A DNA stretch of 64,000 bases, from positions 124,001 through 188,000 of the forward strand of contig NZ_FRCR01000004.1 of NCBI RefSeq assembly GCF_900142995.1, given 5' to 3'. Under the pieces are notes generated by a model that was not told the origin of the DNA, did not search any database, and saw only the letters and a program-made list of their open reading frames with translations. Positions 41,663 to 50,443 of this stretch are shown one piece after another. Position 1 is the stretch's first letter; every line of letters begins with the position of its first letter. The position numbers and the translations under genes are program-made. The stretch comes from Caldanaerovirga acetigignens. GTDB lineage: Bacteria > Bacillota > Thermosediminibacteria > Thermosediminibacterales > Thermosediminibacteraceae.

Positions 41663-42898
41663 CTACCTCAAAAAATCCACCAATGTAGGCTGGATTATCC
41701 TCGCGCCCACCGCAAGGGATGCCCTATAGACGTTTTCCTCCATCTTCAGGTCCATTATTACCTGAGCTATATCAATGTCTTCGGTCTTCGAAAGCAGGGC
41801 CGTGTAGTCTATTCGGTTGTTTTCTATCCTGGTTTTGGTGGCTTCCAGGCGGTTTATCTTTGCCCCGACTTGGGAACGAAATTTTAAAAGTATATTTATG
41901 GCATCGTCCAAACCTGAAAGCCTCGAGGAAAGCGAGGCCGGGTCGTTATTTTGGAGGTCTTTTTCAATGCTCTCCACTACTTCGAATATGCTGCCAAAAA
42001 CTTCATCGCCGTACAGTGCAACGTCCATGGTGTTAAGCCTTCCCAGGTTGTACGAATTTTTCCTTTCGGCGTAAAGGCTTAAAACTACAGTGCCGTCGCC
42101 TTTCAACGGGAAGTTTTTGAAATTGAGGAAGAAATTCCGAGAGGCATCCGGATTCCCGAGGTCATCCACCCCGGATATTTCCTGTCCATCTTCGTCGACG
42201 TTGACTCCTGAAGCCCTTGCAATTGTATTCTCACCCTCATCTTTTATTTCAATATCTGCAGTCATATTTGTATCGTCGAAGTTCGAAATTATTATCGTAT
42301 ACTTACCAAAACCGATACTTTCTCCCAGCTTTGCCACATCCACCGACGCCGCTTTAAAGCCGGTTTGCCCGCTTCCTCCTTGGCCAGTGTCGGACAGCAC
42401 TTCCACCTTAGTGAGGTATGAGAAAGCCGGATTTGCAACTATCTTTCCGCTTGCATCGTAGGAAAAAGGCCTGATGTCGGTCCGGTATCCGCCAAAGAGG
42501 TACTTGTTATTATAAGATGCGTTGGCTTCCTGCAATATCTGCTCCTTGAGCTGGGTTATCTCATCTAGAATGGCTTTTCTATCGCTTTCCGTCAGGGTAC
42601 CGTTGGCACCGTACACAACCAGCTCCCTTATCCTCTGGAGGATTTCGCCTGTATTCTGCAGGGCCGTTTCGGTATTCTGAAGCCACGTTACAGCATCGTC
42701 CACGTTCTTGGCATACTGGTCTATAGAAAGGAGGGTATTCCTGAGGCGCATGGCAAGCACTGCAGAAACAGGGTCGTCGGAAGGAAGCCTCACCCTCTTT
42801 CCGGAGGAAAGCTGGTCCTGCTTTTCGCCTAGCCTTCTCAAGTTGTTCGAAAGGTTCCTCATGAAGGCTTCAGCGAGCATATTCTGGGTTATCCTCAT
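41663..42898 (-). CDS. flgL: Flagellar hook-associated protein 3 FlgL
   Basis: 411-residue hook-filament junction protein. N-terminal flagellin-like domain MRITQNMLAEAFMRNLSNNLRRLGEKQDQLSSGKRVRLPSDDPV and C-terminal ENVYRASLAVGARIIQPTLVDFLR. The large middle (about 140-330) is the variable part. Starts 10 bases after the flgK stop; co-transcribed with flgM-flgN-flgK. Confidence 0.95.
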   Translation of the reverse strand: MRITQNMLAEAFMRNLSNNLRRLGEKQDQLSSGKRVRLPSDDPVSAVLAMRLRNTLLSIDQYAKNVDDAVTWLQNTETALQNTGEILQRIRELVVYGANGTLTESDRKAILDEITQLKEQILQEANASYNNKYLFGGYRTDIRPFSYDASGKIVANPAFSYLTKVEVLSDTGQGGSGQTGFKAASVDVAKLGESIGFGKYTIIISNFDDTNMTADIEIKDEGENTIARASGVNVDEDGQEISGVDDLGNPDASRNFFLNFKNFPLKGDGTVVLSLYAERKNSYNLGRLNTMDVALYGDEVFGSIFEVVESIEKDLQNNDPASLSSRLSGLDDAINILLKFRSQVGAKINRLEATKTRIENNRIDYTALLSKTEDIDIAQVIMDLKMEENVYRASLAVGARIIQPTLVDFLR

Positions 42899-42908
42899 CT
42901 ACTCATCC

Positions 42909-44315
42909 CTACCTTCCTACTACTCCCATGCGGTTTATGATGATTTCCAGCATCTCGTCCAGGGCCGTCACCATCCTCGCGGCGGCGTTATATGCGTGCT
43001 GGTACATTATCATCTTTGTCATTTCTTCGTCGATGGAGACGGAGGAAATTTCCTTTCTCCTTTCGCCGAGCTGGCTTACCATGTATTCCTGGGCTTCGGC
43101 CATTCTTGCAGCTTCCTGGGAATCTATGCCTATTTTCGAAATCAGTGCGCCGTAGTAGTCGTCGATGGTGCCGTTTAGTCTTTCCAGATACGCATACCTA
43201 AGATCAGCGAGCTTCAAGGCATTCCGGTTGTCCCCCGGAATACCTGTTGAAGTCTCCGCTGCAGCTATCATCCTTACATCGTTTAATATGTCCGGACTTA
43301 CGAACATGAGGGAGCCGTCATCGCTTTGGCTCAACATGAAAAATTCCCGTCCCGGCTCGCCGTAGAGGTCGTAGCCCTCTTTGTGGATTTCGTTGAAGTT
43401 CTGGACGAAAACTTCAGCAAAGGTCCTGAGGCTTTCGAAATACCCCGATACTTTCTCCCTCAAGTCCAAAAGTCCCTTTAGTTCTCCGGACTTCATCGAA
43501 AGCGGCAGGTTGTAGTCCTTCCAGATGGGCCTATCATCGGGATTTGCCGCATCAAAAGTTACGGGAGAAGTCTCGCTGCCCTTTACCAGGATGGCCCCTC
43601 CTACGTTAACAGTAAAAATACCGTTTTCGTCCTCGTATGTCTTGATATCCACGATTTTCGAAAGCTGGTCGAGCAAAAGGTCACGCTTATCCCTGAGGTC
43701 GGATGCGGTCACGCCTTTTATCTCAAGCTGCTGGATTTCGGAATTCAAGGCAGCAATCTGCCTTGCAAGGGTGTTTATTTCATTTACCTTCACCGATATC
43801 TTAAAGTTCACATCATCGATAATTTCACTTAATTGTATTGCCGTGTGGTTTACCGTATCTGCCAGGGTCACCGCCCGTTCTTTCACCGTCTCCCTTATTT
43901 CTATGGCCTCAGGATTTTTCGAAAGCTCTTCAAGAGCTTGCCAGAATTGGGTGAGCACCGATGATACGCCTATATCGGAGGGCTCGTTGAAAACCGCCTC
44001 TACCTGCCGCAGGATGTCGGCCTGCACCGACCACTGGCCCAGGGAGGAGTTTTCGTCCCTGTACTGCATGTCGGCAAAGTCGTCCCTTATCCTCACTATA
44101 TCGGCCACTTTCACGCCGGTGCCGGGCTGGAAAACTCCGACTCCCGTGGAAATCATACCGTAGGGCTTCATAAAAGTAGCTTCCATCACCGGTCTCTGGC
44201 GGGAGTAACCAGGAGTGTTTGCATTGGCAACGTTATGAGACACATTTTCAAGGGCCCTCTGCTGGGCAAAGAGTGCCCTCTTTGCTATTTCTATGCCAAA
44301 AAAGCTGGAATACAA
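42909..44315 (-). CDS. flgK: Flagellar hook-associated protein 1 FlgK
   Basis: 468-residue hook-filament junction protein. N-terminal rod/hook motif FFGIEIAKRALFAQQRALENVSHNVANANTPGYSRQRP and C-terminal EEMTKMIMYQHAYNAAARMVTALDEMLEIIINRMGVVG. The TTG at 44315 (YSSFFGIEI) behind GGCGGTGAT restores the usual FlgK start; the frame open to 44348 overlaps flgN and is unlikely. Shorter than enteric FlgK but normal for Clostridia. Confidence 0.94.
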   Translation of the reverse strand: MYSSFFGIEIAKRALFAQQRALENVSHNVANANTPGYSRQRPVMEATFMKPYGMISTGVGVFQPGTGVKVADIVRIRDDFADMQYRDENSSLGQWSVQADILRQVEAVFNEPSDIGVSSVLTQFWQALEELSKNPEAIEIRETVKERAVTLADTVNHTAIQLSEIIDDVNFKISVKVNEINTLARQIAALNSEIQQLEIKGVTASDLRDKRDLLLDQLSKIVDIKTYEDENGIFTVNVGGAILVKGSETSPVTFDAANPDDRPIWKDYNLPLSMKSGELKGLLDLREKVSGYFESLRTFAEVFVQNFNEIHKEGYDLYGEPGREFFMLSQSDDGSLMFVSPDILNDVRMIAAAETSTGIPGDNRNALKLADLRYAYLERLNGTIDDYYGALISKIGIDSQEAARMAEAQEYMVSQLGERRKEISSVSIDEEMTKMIMYQHAYNAAARMVTALDEMLEIIINRMGVVGR

Positions 44316-44331
44316 AGTATCACCGCCTGTC

Positions 44332-44817
44332 TTATGCTTTTTTGTCAATTATATTCAATGTCTCATCTTCGGAAGTTCTGCCCCCCGCATCATAGCCCGC
44401 AGGTTTTTTAACCGCTGAAGTCATTAGTTCTATGGAAAAGTTAATGTATTCTAAAGCCCGCCTGATAAGCTTTTCGTTAATTTCATTCCGACGTTGGAGC
44501 TTTAAAAGGGTATCCTTCATTTTTACTACAATGCCTTCAAGCTCGCTTTTTTTATCCACTGGTAGGACGTCTTTCAGCTTTTCGGCCGTAACATTTTCGC
44601 CGCAAAGAGTCTCTGTGATTTTAACCCTTTCGCCTTCCATTTCCCCGAGTTTTAAAACCATTTCCTGTTCAACCCGGGTTATCTCTTCTAATGCCTTAAC
44701 ATCGCCTCTTATAAGCACATCGGTCTTTTTTTCGGAAAGTAAAAGGAGCTCCCCGTAGAGTTTCGCCTGTTTTTTTAAATTACCTATGAGTTCATCAGCA
44801 AAGCCGTTACACTTCAT
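44332..44817 (-). CDS. flgN: FlgN-family export chaperone
   Basis: 161-residue helical protein with long coiled-coil-prone stretches (LIGNLKKQAKLYGELLLLSEKKTDVLIRGDVKALEEIT), the usual FlgN pattern. It chaperones FlgK and FlgL for type III export. ATG 44817 follows GGGGGC. Located between flgM and flgK as in other Bacillota. Confidence 0.88.
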   Translation of the reverse strand: MKCNGFADELIGNLKKQAKLYGELLLLSEKKTDVLIRGDVKALEEITRVEQEMVLKLGEMEGERVKITETLCGENVTAEKLKDVLPVDKKSELEGIVVKMKDTLLKLQRRNEINEKLIRRALEYINFSIELMTSAVKKPAGYDAGGRTSEDETLNIIDKKA

Positions 44818-44829
44818 AAAAAGCCCCCG

Positions 44830-45126
44830 CTAAATCAATATTCCCTTAAGATAATCCTCCACTATCTTTTCAGCAATGAGCCTTCCTTCGACATCATACG
44901 TGCCTTTTTGTATCCTCTCTTTGAGCTCAGCCACCTTGTCCTGCCTTACTTCAGCCACCTTCGACGCGTATTCCAAGGCTTTCTTTATCTCAACGGCATC
45001 AGCAGAAAGGCTCACGCTGTCTTCCGGACGGCTTTCTCCCTTATCTTTCAGTTTTTTATTGGCACCCTTTGTAAAGTTTTCGTATACCTTAGCTATGCCC
45101 CCTAATCCAATCCTTTCGATGTTCAT
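44830..45126 (-). CDS. flgM: Anti-sigma-28 factor FlgM
   Basis: 98-residue anti-sigma factor. Conserved DSVSLSADAVEIKKALEYASKVAEVRQDKVAELKERIQKGTYDVEG and IAEKIVEDYLKG, the sigma-28-binding helices. Holds the flagellar sigma factor until hook completion. ATG 45126 follows AAAGGGGT. A -10-like TTCGATAA lies at 45160-45167 on the minus strand, but no matching -35 was found. Confidence 0.93.
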   Translation of the reverse strand: MNIERIGLGGIAKVYENFTKGANKKLKDKGESRPEDSVSLSADAVEIKKALEYASKVAEVRQDKVAELKERIQKGTYDVEGRLIAEKIVEDYLKGILI

Positions 45127-45190
45127 GTTTTTACCCCTTTCGCAAGCTTTCCTAATATTTTATCGAATCTATTACCCAGGAAATGAAAGG

Positions 45191-45219
45191 TAAAAAGGGC
45201 AAAAAAGCCCCTTTTTTCT
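45191..45219 (-). terminator. Terminator between yvyF and flgM
   Basis: AAAAAGGGC and GCCCCTTTTTT flank a six-A loop. On the minus strand GGGC-TTTTTT-GCCC is followed by TTTTTACC. The hairpin is symmetrical and could act in both directions. Confidence 0.7.
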
Positions 45220-45256
45220 CATAATATTTTGCATAATCTTTGATTTTCTTGGCATT

Positions 45257-45664
45257 TTATCTTGATTTTTCGTCCTGGTAGCGCGAAAGGTGGATTTTCC
45301 CCTTCATGTCCTCCCTTTGCTGCAAAGGTACTTTGGCCACGCCGAATTTTTTCTTCATTTCGTTCGCGCATTTGTCACACAACCTACCAGTGAGAATGGG
45401 GGCGCCGCACATCTCGCATTGAAGGATCATATTTACGTGTTCTTTCTTTAAAATAAGCCTGCCTTCCCTCAAAAACTCCAAGATCTTCTTGGGAGGGACT
45501 CCGGTCTTTTCGGAAACCTCTTCCATGGTGGCCCCAGGCACTTCATATAGATATTCCCTTACCTTTCGGAATTCCTCCTCCTCTTTGGCGGCGCACTCGG
45601 GGCAAAGGTTCCTCGTGACATAAACGAAGACCTTGCCGCATACCGGACAATTCCTGAGCTCCAT
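45257..45664 (-). CDS. yvyF: TIGR03826/YvyF-type flagellar operon protein
   Basis: 135-residue protein with an N-terminal zinc-ribbon (LRNCPVCGKVFVYVTRNLCPECAAKEEEEF), a middle HTH-like part (GATMEEVSEKTGVPPKKILEFLREGRL) and a second Cys ribbon (QCEMCGAPILTGRLCDKCANEM). This matches the YvyF family encoded between comF and flgM in Bacillota. ATG 45664 follows GGGAGGTGT; the longer open frame runs back into comF and is not used. Function unclear, perhaps regulatory. Confidence 0.88.
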   Translation of the reverse strand: MELRNCPVCGKVFVYVTRNLCPECAAKEEEEFRKVREYLYEVPGATMEEVSEKTGVPPKKILEFLREGRLILKKEHVNMILQCEMCGAPILTGRLCDKCANEMKKKFGVAKVPLQQREDMKGKIHLSRYQDEKSR

Positions 45665-45683
45665 CCTGCACACCTCCCAAAAA

Positions 45684-46406
45684 TTAACCTCTTGCTGCGC
45701 AAAGGACGTAAACCCCGGCTGCCCCGGCAGAAAGCAGCACCTTCGAGCATTCGTCCGCCGTGCTGCCGGTGGTATATACGTCGTCAATTAAAAGGAGCGT
45801 TTTTCCATTTATCGCAAGGCCGTGTTTTACCGCAAAGGCTCCTGCCACGTTGACCTCTCTTAGGCCTTTCTCGAGGAGGCTCTGGTGTTCGGTGGGCCTT
45901 GTCCTGACAAGTCCCTTGAAAACAGGGATGCCAGTCCTTTGGCTTATTTCCTCGGCAAGCAAGAGGGACTGATTAAAGCCCCTTTCTCTTTCCCTTTCCG
46001 GGTGCAGGGGGACTGGGATCAAGTAATCAAAGGAAGGCCAGTTTTGATTTTTTAAAGTTCCGCACATTTTTTCGCCTATCAGTTCGCAAAGTCCGGACTT
46101 TCCCCGGTATTTGTAAAGGTGGATGATATCTTTTAAAACCCCTCTGTAAGGACCAAAAGCCCTAGCTTCCAAGAAGTGGCGGTTTTTCCCCCTGCAGTCT
46201 TCGCAAATCGTATTTTCCCGCTCTAAAGGCCTTCCGCATTTCAAACACAAAGGAGGGCTCAACGGTTCCATCCTTCCCTGGCAGATAGAGCATATCAAAC
46301 TTTCGCCTCTTTTCAGCTTTGAGCCGCAAAGTATACAGTAGGGCTTTTCCGGGTAGAGGGCGTCTATGAAAAAGCCGGCGATTTTATTTATTCCACCAAG
46401 CAGCAT
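45684..46406 (-). CDS. comFC: ComF-family phosphoribosyltransferase-like protein
   Basis: 240-residue ComFC protein linked to DNA uptake. N-terminal zinc ribbon (PYCILCGSKLKRG, CSICQGRM, CLKCGRP, CEDCRG) and C-terminal phosphoribosyltransferase fold with the PRPP loop LLIDDVYTTGSTADEC. Also ERERGFNQSLLLAEEI, a family motif. The ATG at 46406 has only a weak ribosome site (AAAGG, 10 bases). Order comF-yvyF-flgM is typical. Confidence 0.93.
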   Translation of the reverse strand: MLLGGINKIAGFFIDALYPEKPYCILCGSKLKRGESLICSICQGRMEPLSPPLCLKCGRPLERENTICEDCRGKNRHFLEARAFGPYRGVLKDIIHLYKYRGKSGLCELIGEKMCGTLKNQNWPSFDYLIPVPLHPERERERGFNQSLLLAEEISQRTGIPVFKGLVRTRPTEHQSLLEKGLREVNVAGAFAVKHGLAINGKTLLLIDDVYTTGSTADECSKVLLSAGAAGVYVLCAARG

Positions 46407-46483
46407 AACTTTTTAGCCTTTCTAGCAAAACTTTCTATTTTTTGGTATAGTTCGACGTATGTTTATTTTTTTCCTGCTTTTTT

Positions 46484-46516
46484 CTAAAAAATAAAGCCCG
46501 CCCGGCAGGGCAGGCT
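46484..46516 (-). terminator. hpf terminator
   Basis: AGCCCGCCC (46495-46503) pairs with GGGCAGGCT (46508-46516) around GGCA with one mismatch. On the minus strand TTATTTTTTAG follows. The stem overlaps the hpf stop codon. Confidence 0.85.
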
Positions 46517-47057
46517 ACATCATTTCGGGGACGATGAGCCCGTAGTTTCCATCCTTTCTTCTGTACACCACGTTTATCTCGTCGGTTTCGGCGTTGGTGA
46601 AAACGAAGAAGTTGTGCCCGAGGAGGTTCATCTGAAGCACCGCTTCGTCAACATTCATGGGCTTTACAGCAAACCGCTTCACTTTTACTACCTTCAGTTC
46701 TTCATCTTCTGCCTGTTCATCGAGGGTAAGGCCGCTTTCCTTCTGAGATTCTCTGCGCAAGGCCTTGGTGAGCCTGGTCTTAAACTTTTCTATCTGCCTT
46801 TCTAACTTTTCCACCACCAGGTCAATGGAAGAATACATGTCCTGGGTTTCCTCTTCGCCCCTTAAGATTATGTCGTTCACCGGAATGGTAACTTCCACTA
46901 TGTGCCTTCCCTTTTCAACGTGAAATGTCACCTGGGCCTCCAGGTTGTCGTTATTTAAGTAATTGAAATGCCTGCTCAATTTTCCGATTTTTTTCTCGGC
47001 GTATTCCCTCAGAGCCGGGGTTACCTCGATGTTTTTGCCGCTCACTGACACTTTCAT
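46515..47057 (-). CDS. hpf: Ribosome hibernation promoting factor, long form
   Basis: 180-residue long HPF. N-terminal S30AE/RaiA domain (about 1-100; EVTPALREYAEKKIGKLSRHF, VEVTIPVNDIILRGEEE) that binds the decoding centre, a linker, and a C-terminal dimerisation domain (VKVKRFAVKPMNVDEAVLQMNLLGHNFFVFTNAETDEINVVYRRKDGNYGLI) that makes 100S ribosomes. ATG 47057 is 7 bases after GGGGAG. Confidence 0.96.
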   Translation of the reverse strand: MKVSVSGKNIEVTPALREYAEKKIGKLSRHFNYLNNDNLEAQVTFHVEKGRHIVEVTIPVNDIILRGEEETQDMYSSIDLVVEKLERQIEKFKTRLTKALRRESQKESGLTLDEQAEDEELKVVKVKRFAVKPMNVDEAVLQMNLLGHNFFVFTNAETDEINVVYRRKDGNYGLIVPEMM

Positions 47058-47137
47058 AAGCAAGCTCCCCTTCTTTATTAATGTTGTGTGTCTACAATTA
47101 TACCAATATTTGCCGACAAAATCCAGCCCGGGTTTTT

Positions 47138-48793
47138 TTATCCTACTTTGAAGCAGCTTCCTCCAATAAATTCACGGATTATCGAATTCGCGGGTATTTC
47201 CCGTTCGTCCTGGAGGGGCTCGAAGTGCTCGAGGAGCTTTAAAAGGTACCTCGCCGTCACGTGTTCGGGAAATTCCTCGCCTATTTTCTTCAAAAGTGGC
47301 TCTGCGTATTTCTTTAATACCGCAAATTCATAGACCAGAGCGGAGTTAAACATGACGTCGGCCTCTTCCTGAAAGGGGAAGACGTATTTTTTCGACCCCT
47401 TTTGCACAGAAGGCCACATAGCAATGGTCTTTAAGGCATCCGCCCCTCGGGTGCGGCTGTCCCGCACTATTCGCCTAAAAAGCCTTGTATGGGCAGTGGA
47501 AATATAGTTGTGGTTATCTATGGAAAGCTGGGTCAGGGCGCTCACGTAAATTTTGAACTTATCCTTTTTGGGGATGGCAAAGGTGAGATTTTCGTTTAAC
47601 GCGTGGATGCCTTCTATGATGATGGGCTGGTCCTTTTCAATTTTTACGGGGTACTTGCGAAACTCCCTTTTGCCTGTGATGAAATCGTACTTTGGCAGGT
47701 ATACCTCTTTCCCCTGTATCAAAGCCGCAAGCTGCCGGTTGAAAAGTTCGATGTCTATGGCCTCTAAAGCTTCAAAGTCGGGCTTTCCGTCCTCTCCCAA
47801 AGGCGTCTTTTCCCGGTCCACAAAATAGTCGTCCAGCGATATGGCAAGGGGCTTTGCCCCATTTACCATGAGGTGCACCATAAGCCTCTGGGCGAAAGTA
47901 GTCTTGCCGGAGGAAGACGGGCCTGCTATCAGTATTACCCTCAGCATATCCCTGTTTTCGCAAATCAAATCGGCGATTTGAGCTATCTTTTTTTCATGCA
48001 GGGCTTCCGCTATCCTAATTATTTCTCCCGCCCTTCCCGATGCTATATATTCGTTCAATGCACCGGCATCGGCTATCCCCAGTATGTGAGCCCAGCGCTC
48101 GGACTCCCGGAATACTTTGAAAAGTTTGGGCTGTTCGTCAAAGGGCGGGATCTCCAGCGGAGCCTCCGGCTCCGGGTGCTGCAGGATGACGCCGGGAAGG
48201 TAAAACTTAAGTGCAAACCACCGCACGTATCCGGTAGAGGGGAGCAAAATCCCTGCAAAGTAGTCCATCAATCCGTCAAGCTCGTATACGTCAATGTGGT
48301 CTTCCTTTACGTGCTTGAGCAGCCTTACCTTGTCGTCCCAACCTATTTTTTTGAAATATACCGCCGCCTCTTCGGTCGGGATCTTTTTTTTGATTATGGG
48401 AAGGTCCCTTTCCACGAGTTCCCGCATCCTCATTTCTACAGCCTTAACGTCGTCTGAGTCAATCGGTTCTTTCCACTGGATTTCAGAGTAGATTCCGTTT
48501 CCTATGGAGTGTTCCACCATAACCCTGCAGCCGGGGAGGACGTCGCTCGCCGCCTTTATGAAAATGAAAGCTAGGGTCCTTACGTATATCCTCATGCCGG
48601 TTTCGCTGGAAAGGTCGAGAAATTCTACGTCAGCATCATCTTCTATGACGTGGTTGAGGTCGTAGACGCGGTTTCTTAACACTGCTGCAACCGCCGGAGA
48701 AGAAAAGGAATCCTTTACTCCTTCGGCGATTTCGCGCAAAGTTACGGGGCTTTCGTAAGTCCTTTCACCGATGCCCTTTATATAAACCTTCAA
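47138..48793 (-). CDS. TGS-domain uridine kinase-like nucleoside kinase
   Basis: 551-residue protein common in Clostridia. N-terminal TGS domain (about 1-60), then a region like the second additional domain of threonyl-tRNA synthetase (about 60-210; MVEHSIGNGIYSEI). A uridine-kinase domain is at about 285-500 with P-loop GPSSSGKTTFAQRL, LDDYFVDREKTP and RIVRDSRTRGADA. Phosphorylates a nucleoside, specificity unknown. TTG 48793 lies behind GGAGGTGG. Upstream neighbour is the TPM protein. Confidence 0.88.
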   Translation of the reverse strand: MKVYIKGIGERTYESPVTLREIAEGVKDSFSSPAVAAVLRNRVYDLNHVIEDDADVEFLDLSSETGMRIYVRTLAFIFIKAASDVLPGCRVMVEHSIGNGIYSEIQWKEPIDSDDVKAVEMRMRELVERDLPIIKKKIPTEEAAVYFKKIGWDDKVRLLKHVKEDHIDVYELDGLMDYFAGILLPSTGYVRWFALKFYLPGVILQHPEPEAPLEIPPFDEQPKLFKVFRESERWAHILGIADAGALNEYIASGRAGEIIRIAEALHEKKIAQIADLICENRDMLRVILIAGPSSSGKTTFAQRLMVHLMVNGAKPLAISLDDYFVDREKTPLGEDGKPDFEALEAIDIELFNRQLAALIQGKEVYLPKYDFITGKREFRKYPVKIEKDQPIIIEGIHALNENLTFAIPKKDKFKIYVSALTQLSIDNHNYISTAHTRLFRRIVRDSRTRGADALKTIAMWPSVQKGSKKYVFPFQEEADVMFNSALVYEFAVLKKYAEPLLKKIGEEFPEHVTARYLLKLLEHFEPLQDEREIPANSIIREFIGGSCFKVG

Positions 48794-48823
48794 TGCGTTT
48801 CCACCTCCCGAAAGCGCAAAATC

Positions 48824-49669
48824 CTACCTGCTCGCGCCACCGCCGCCGCTGGAGCCTCCTCCGAATCCCCCTCTACCGCTAAATCCACCGCCGCCGAAGC
48901 CGCCACCGAATCCGCCAAATCCTCCACCGAAAAATCCGCCGCCGAAGGGACCGCGGAAGGGGCCGAATCCTCCTCCAGGCGGCCTCCTCCAGATACCCGG
49001 CCACAGACCGGATAAGATTATTATCCACGTAACGATGAAGAACATTATGGCGAGTATCAATTCCAGCGGAATTCCCTCTTCGCCGGAGTAAGCGGAAAGT
49101 TCCGCAAATTCGCCTTCTTTAAGATCCAGGTTGTATTCCCCTGCTACCTGCGCCGCGACGGCCATGAAAGTGTCGGTAATTCCTTTCGAATATTCCCCTT
49201 CTTCAAAGGCGGGAAGGGCATAGGTATCCAATATCCACCCCGCCTTCCCGTCAGTTATGGCTCCCTCAAGGCCGTATCCCACTTCGATGCGGATTCTGCC
49301 GCTTTTCCCGGAAAGCAGGTTTTCCTTGTTTACCAGTATTAAAACGCCGTTGTTTTTCTCCCTGTCTCCTATTCCCCAGCTTCGAAAGAGCTCTAATGCG
49401 TAGTCCTCTATCGTCCTCCCCGAAAAATGGTTTACCGTCACAACTACTATCTGGGCACCTGTCCTATCGTCGATAGCCTTTGCATAGGCCCTTATCTTCG
49501 CCTCATCAGCCTCATCGATAAGGCCTGCATAATCATAGACGTAGACGAGTTCCGAAGGCCTTGATGGTACCGGGTCTTGCGCCGCGACTTCTTTTAAAAA
49601 TATTGAAAAGCAAATAAGTAAAACCACTGCGGCTGCGAGCCAAAGAACATAATGCTTTCTCTTTTTCAT
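48824..49669 (-). CDS. TPM-domain membrane protein with glycine-rich tail
   Basis: 281-residue YgcG-type protein. Signal/anchor helix at about 9-28, extracytoplasmic TPM domain at about 40-165 (YVYDYAGLIDEADEAKIRAYAKAIDDRTGAQIVVVTV, NNGVLILV, VGYGLEGAITDG), second membrane helix at about 205-225, and a Gly/Phe-rich tail of GGGF-type repeats. Almost always encoded next to lemA, as here (5-base gap). Function of the pair is unclear. ATG 49669 follows GGAGAATAATC. Confidence 0.9.
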   Translation of the reverse strand: MKKRKHYVLWLAAAVVLLICFSIFLKEVAAQDPVPSRPSELVYVYDYAGLIDEADEAKIRAYAKAIDDRTGAQIVVVTVNHFSGRTIEDYALELFRSWGIGDREKNNGVLILVNKENLLSGKSGRIRIEVGYGLEGAITDGKAGWILDTYALPAFEEGEYSKGITDTFMAVAAQVAGEYNLDLKEGEFAELSAYSGEEGIPLELILAIMFFIVTWIIILSGLWPGIWRRPPGGGFGPFRGPFGGGFFGGGFGGFGGGFGGGGFSGRGGFGGGSSGGGGASR

Positions 49670-49674
49670 CCCGA

Positions 49675-50253
49675 TTATTCTCCTTTACCGCTGAAGTCCA
49701 CCTTAGGTGCCTCGTAAGCCCCCTCTTCAGCTTTGAAATACTCCTTTTTCTCAAACCCCATAATCTTGGCGATTATAACCGTAGGGAAGCTCCTTATTCT
49801 GCTGTTATACCTCTGGACAGCGTTGTTGTAGTCCATCCTGGCCACGGCTATCCTGTTTTCGGTGCCTGCAAGCTCGTCGGCCAGCTGCCTGAAGTTGGCG
49901 TCGGCTTTAAGCGTGGGATAGTTTTCCACTATGGCCAAAAGCCTGGAAAGGGCACTGGTAAGTTCGGCATCGGCCTGGGCTTTTTCTGCCACGGACCCGG
50001 CACTAATTAGCTTTTCACGGGCCCTCGTAACCTCGGTGAATATCTCCTGTTCGTGGGCCGCGTAACCTTTTACCGTCTCCACCAGATTGGGTATGAGGTC
50101 GGCCCTTCTTTGAAGCTGGTTTTCCACCTGGCTCCACTTGCTGTTCACGTTCTCCTCGGCAGCCACTAGGCCGTTGTAGCTTGAAAAGGCAAATAATAAA
50201 AGAAAAGCAACCACTACTACTATAGCGAGAATCGCGCTAGCTTTATTATTCAA
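49675..50253 (-). CDS. lemA: LemA family protein
   Basis: 192-residue membrane-anchored helical protein. N-terminal helix (about 7-26) with the rest outside; LemA signatures YNGLVAAEENVNSKWSQVENQLQRRADLIPNLVETVKGYAAHE and ARMDYNNAVQRYNSRIRSFPT. Start is TTG 50253, 7 bases after GGGGGG. First gene of the lemA-TPM unit. A minus-strand extended -10 (TGTTATAAT) at 50289-50297 is the probable promoter. Confidence 0.94.
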   Translation of the reverse strand: MNNKASAILAIVVVVAFLLLFAFSSYNGLVAAEENVNSKWSQVENQLQRRADLIPNLVETVKGYAAHEQEIFTEVTRAREKLISAGSVAEKAQADAELTSALSRLLAIVENYPTLKADANFRQLADELAGTENRIAVARMDYNNAVQRYNSRIRSFPTVIIAKIMGFEKKEYFKAEEGAYEAPKVDFSGKGE

Positions 50254-50288
50254 AAAAGACCCCCCTAAAAATTAGTTTTGTTACATTT

Positions 50289-50297
50289 ATTATAACA
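50289..50297 (-). promoter_or_regulatory. Extended -10 promoter of lemA
   Basis: On the minus strand TGTTATAAT: TG one base before a perfect TATAAT, about 36 bases upstream of lemA. No good -35. Confidence 0.45.
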
Positions 50298-50309
50298 TAA
50301 TCATCGGCA

Positions 50310-50362
50310 ATTTCACTTTTTGTGAATTTTTAATTGACAAAAATATTCGAGGACAGTATAAT
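50310..50362 (+). promoter_or_regulatory. Consensus sigma-A promoter and operator of the fru operon
   Basis: Perfect TTGACA (50334-50339), 17-base spacer and perfect TATAAT (50357-50362). Just upstream TTCAC-TTTTT-GTGAA (50312-50326) is an inverted repeat, a candidate site for the DeoR-type repressor encoded downstream. Such a strong core promoter implies tight repression without fructose. Confidence 0.8.
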
Positions 50363-50443
50363 CATAATTGAGCATATTTAATCGTATTCGTGCACTATTA
50401 CCGGCAAAATTTCATCATAGACGATCATTTTGGGGGTATGACC

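Noticed and set aside
45160-45167. Sigma-28 promoter for flgM
   Set aside because: TTCGATAA resembles a -10, but no TAAA-like -35 at 14-16 bases was found, so it is not listed as a promoter.
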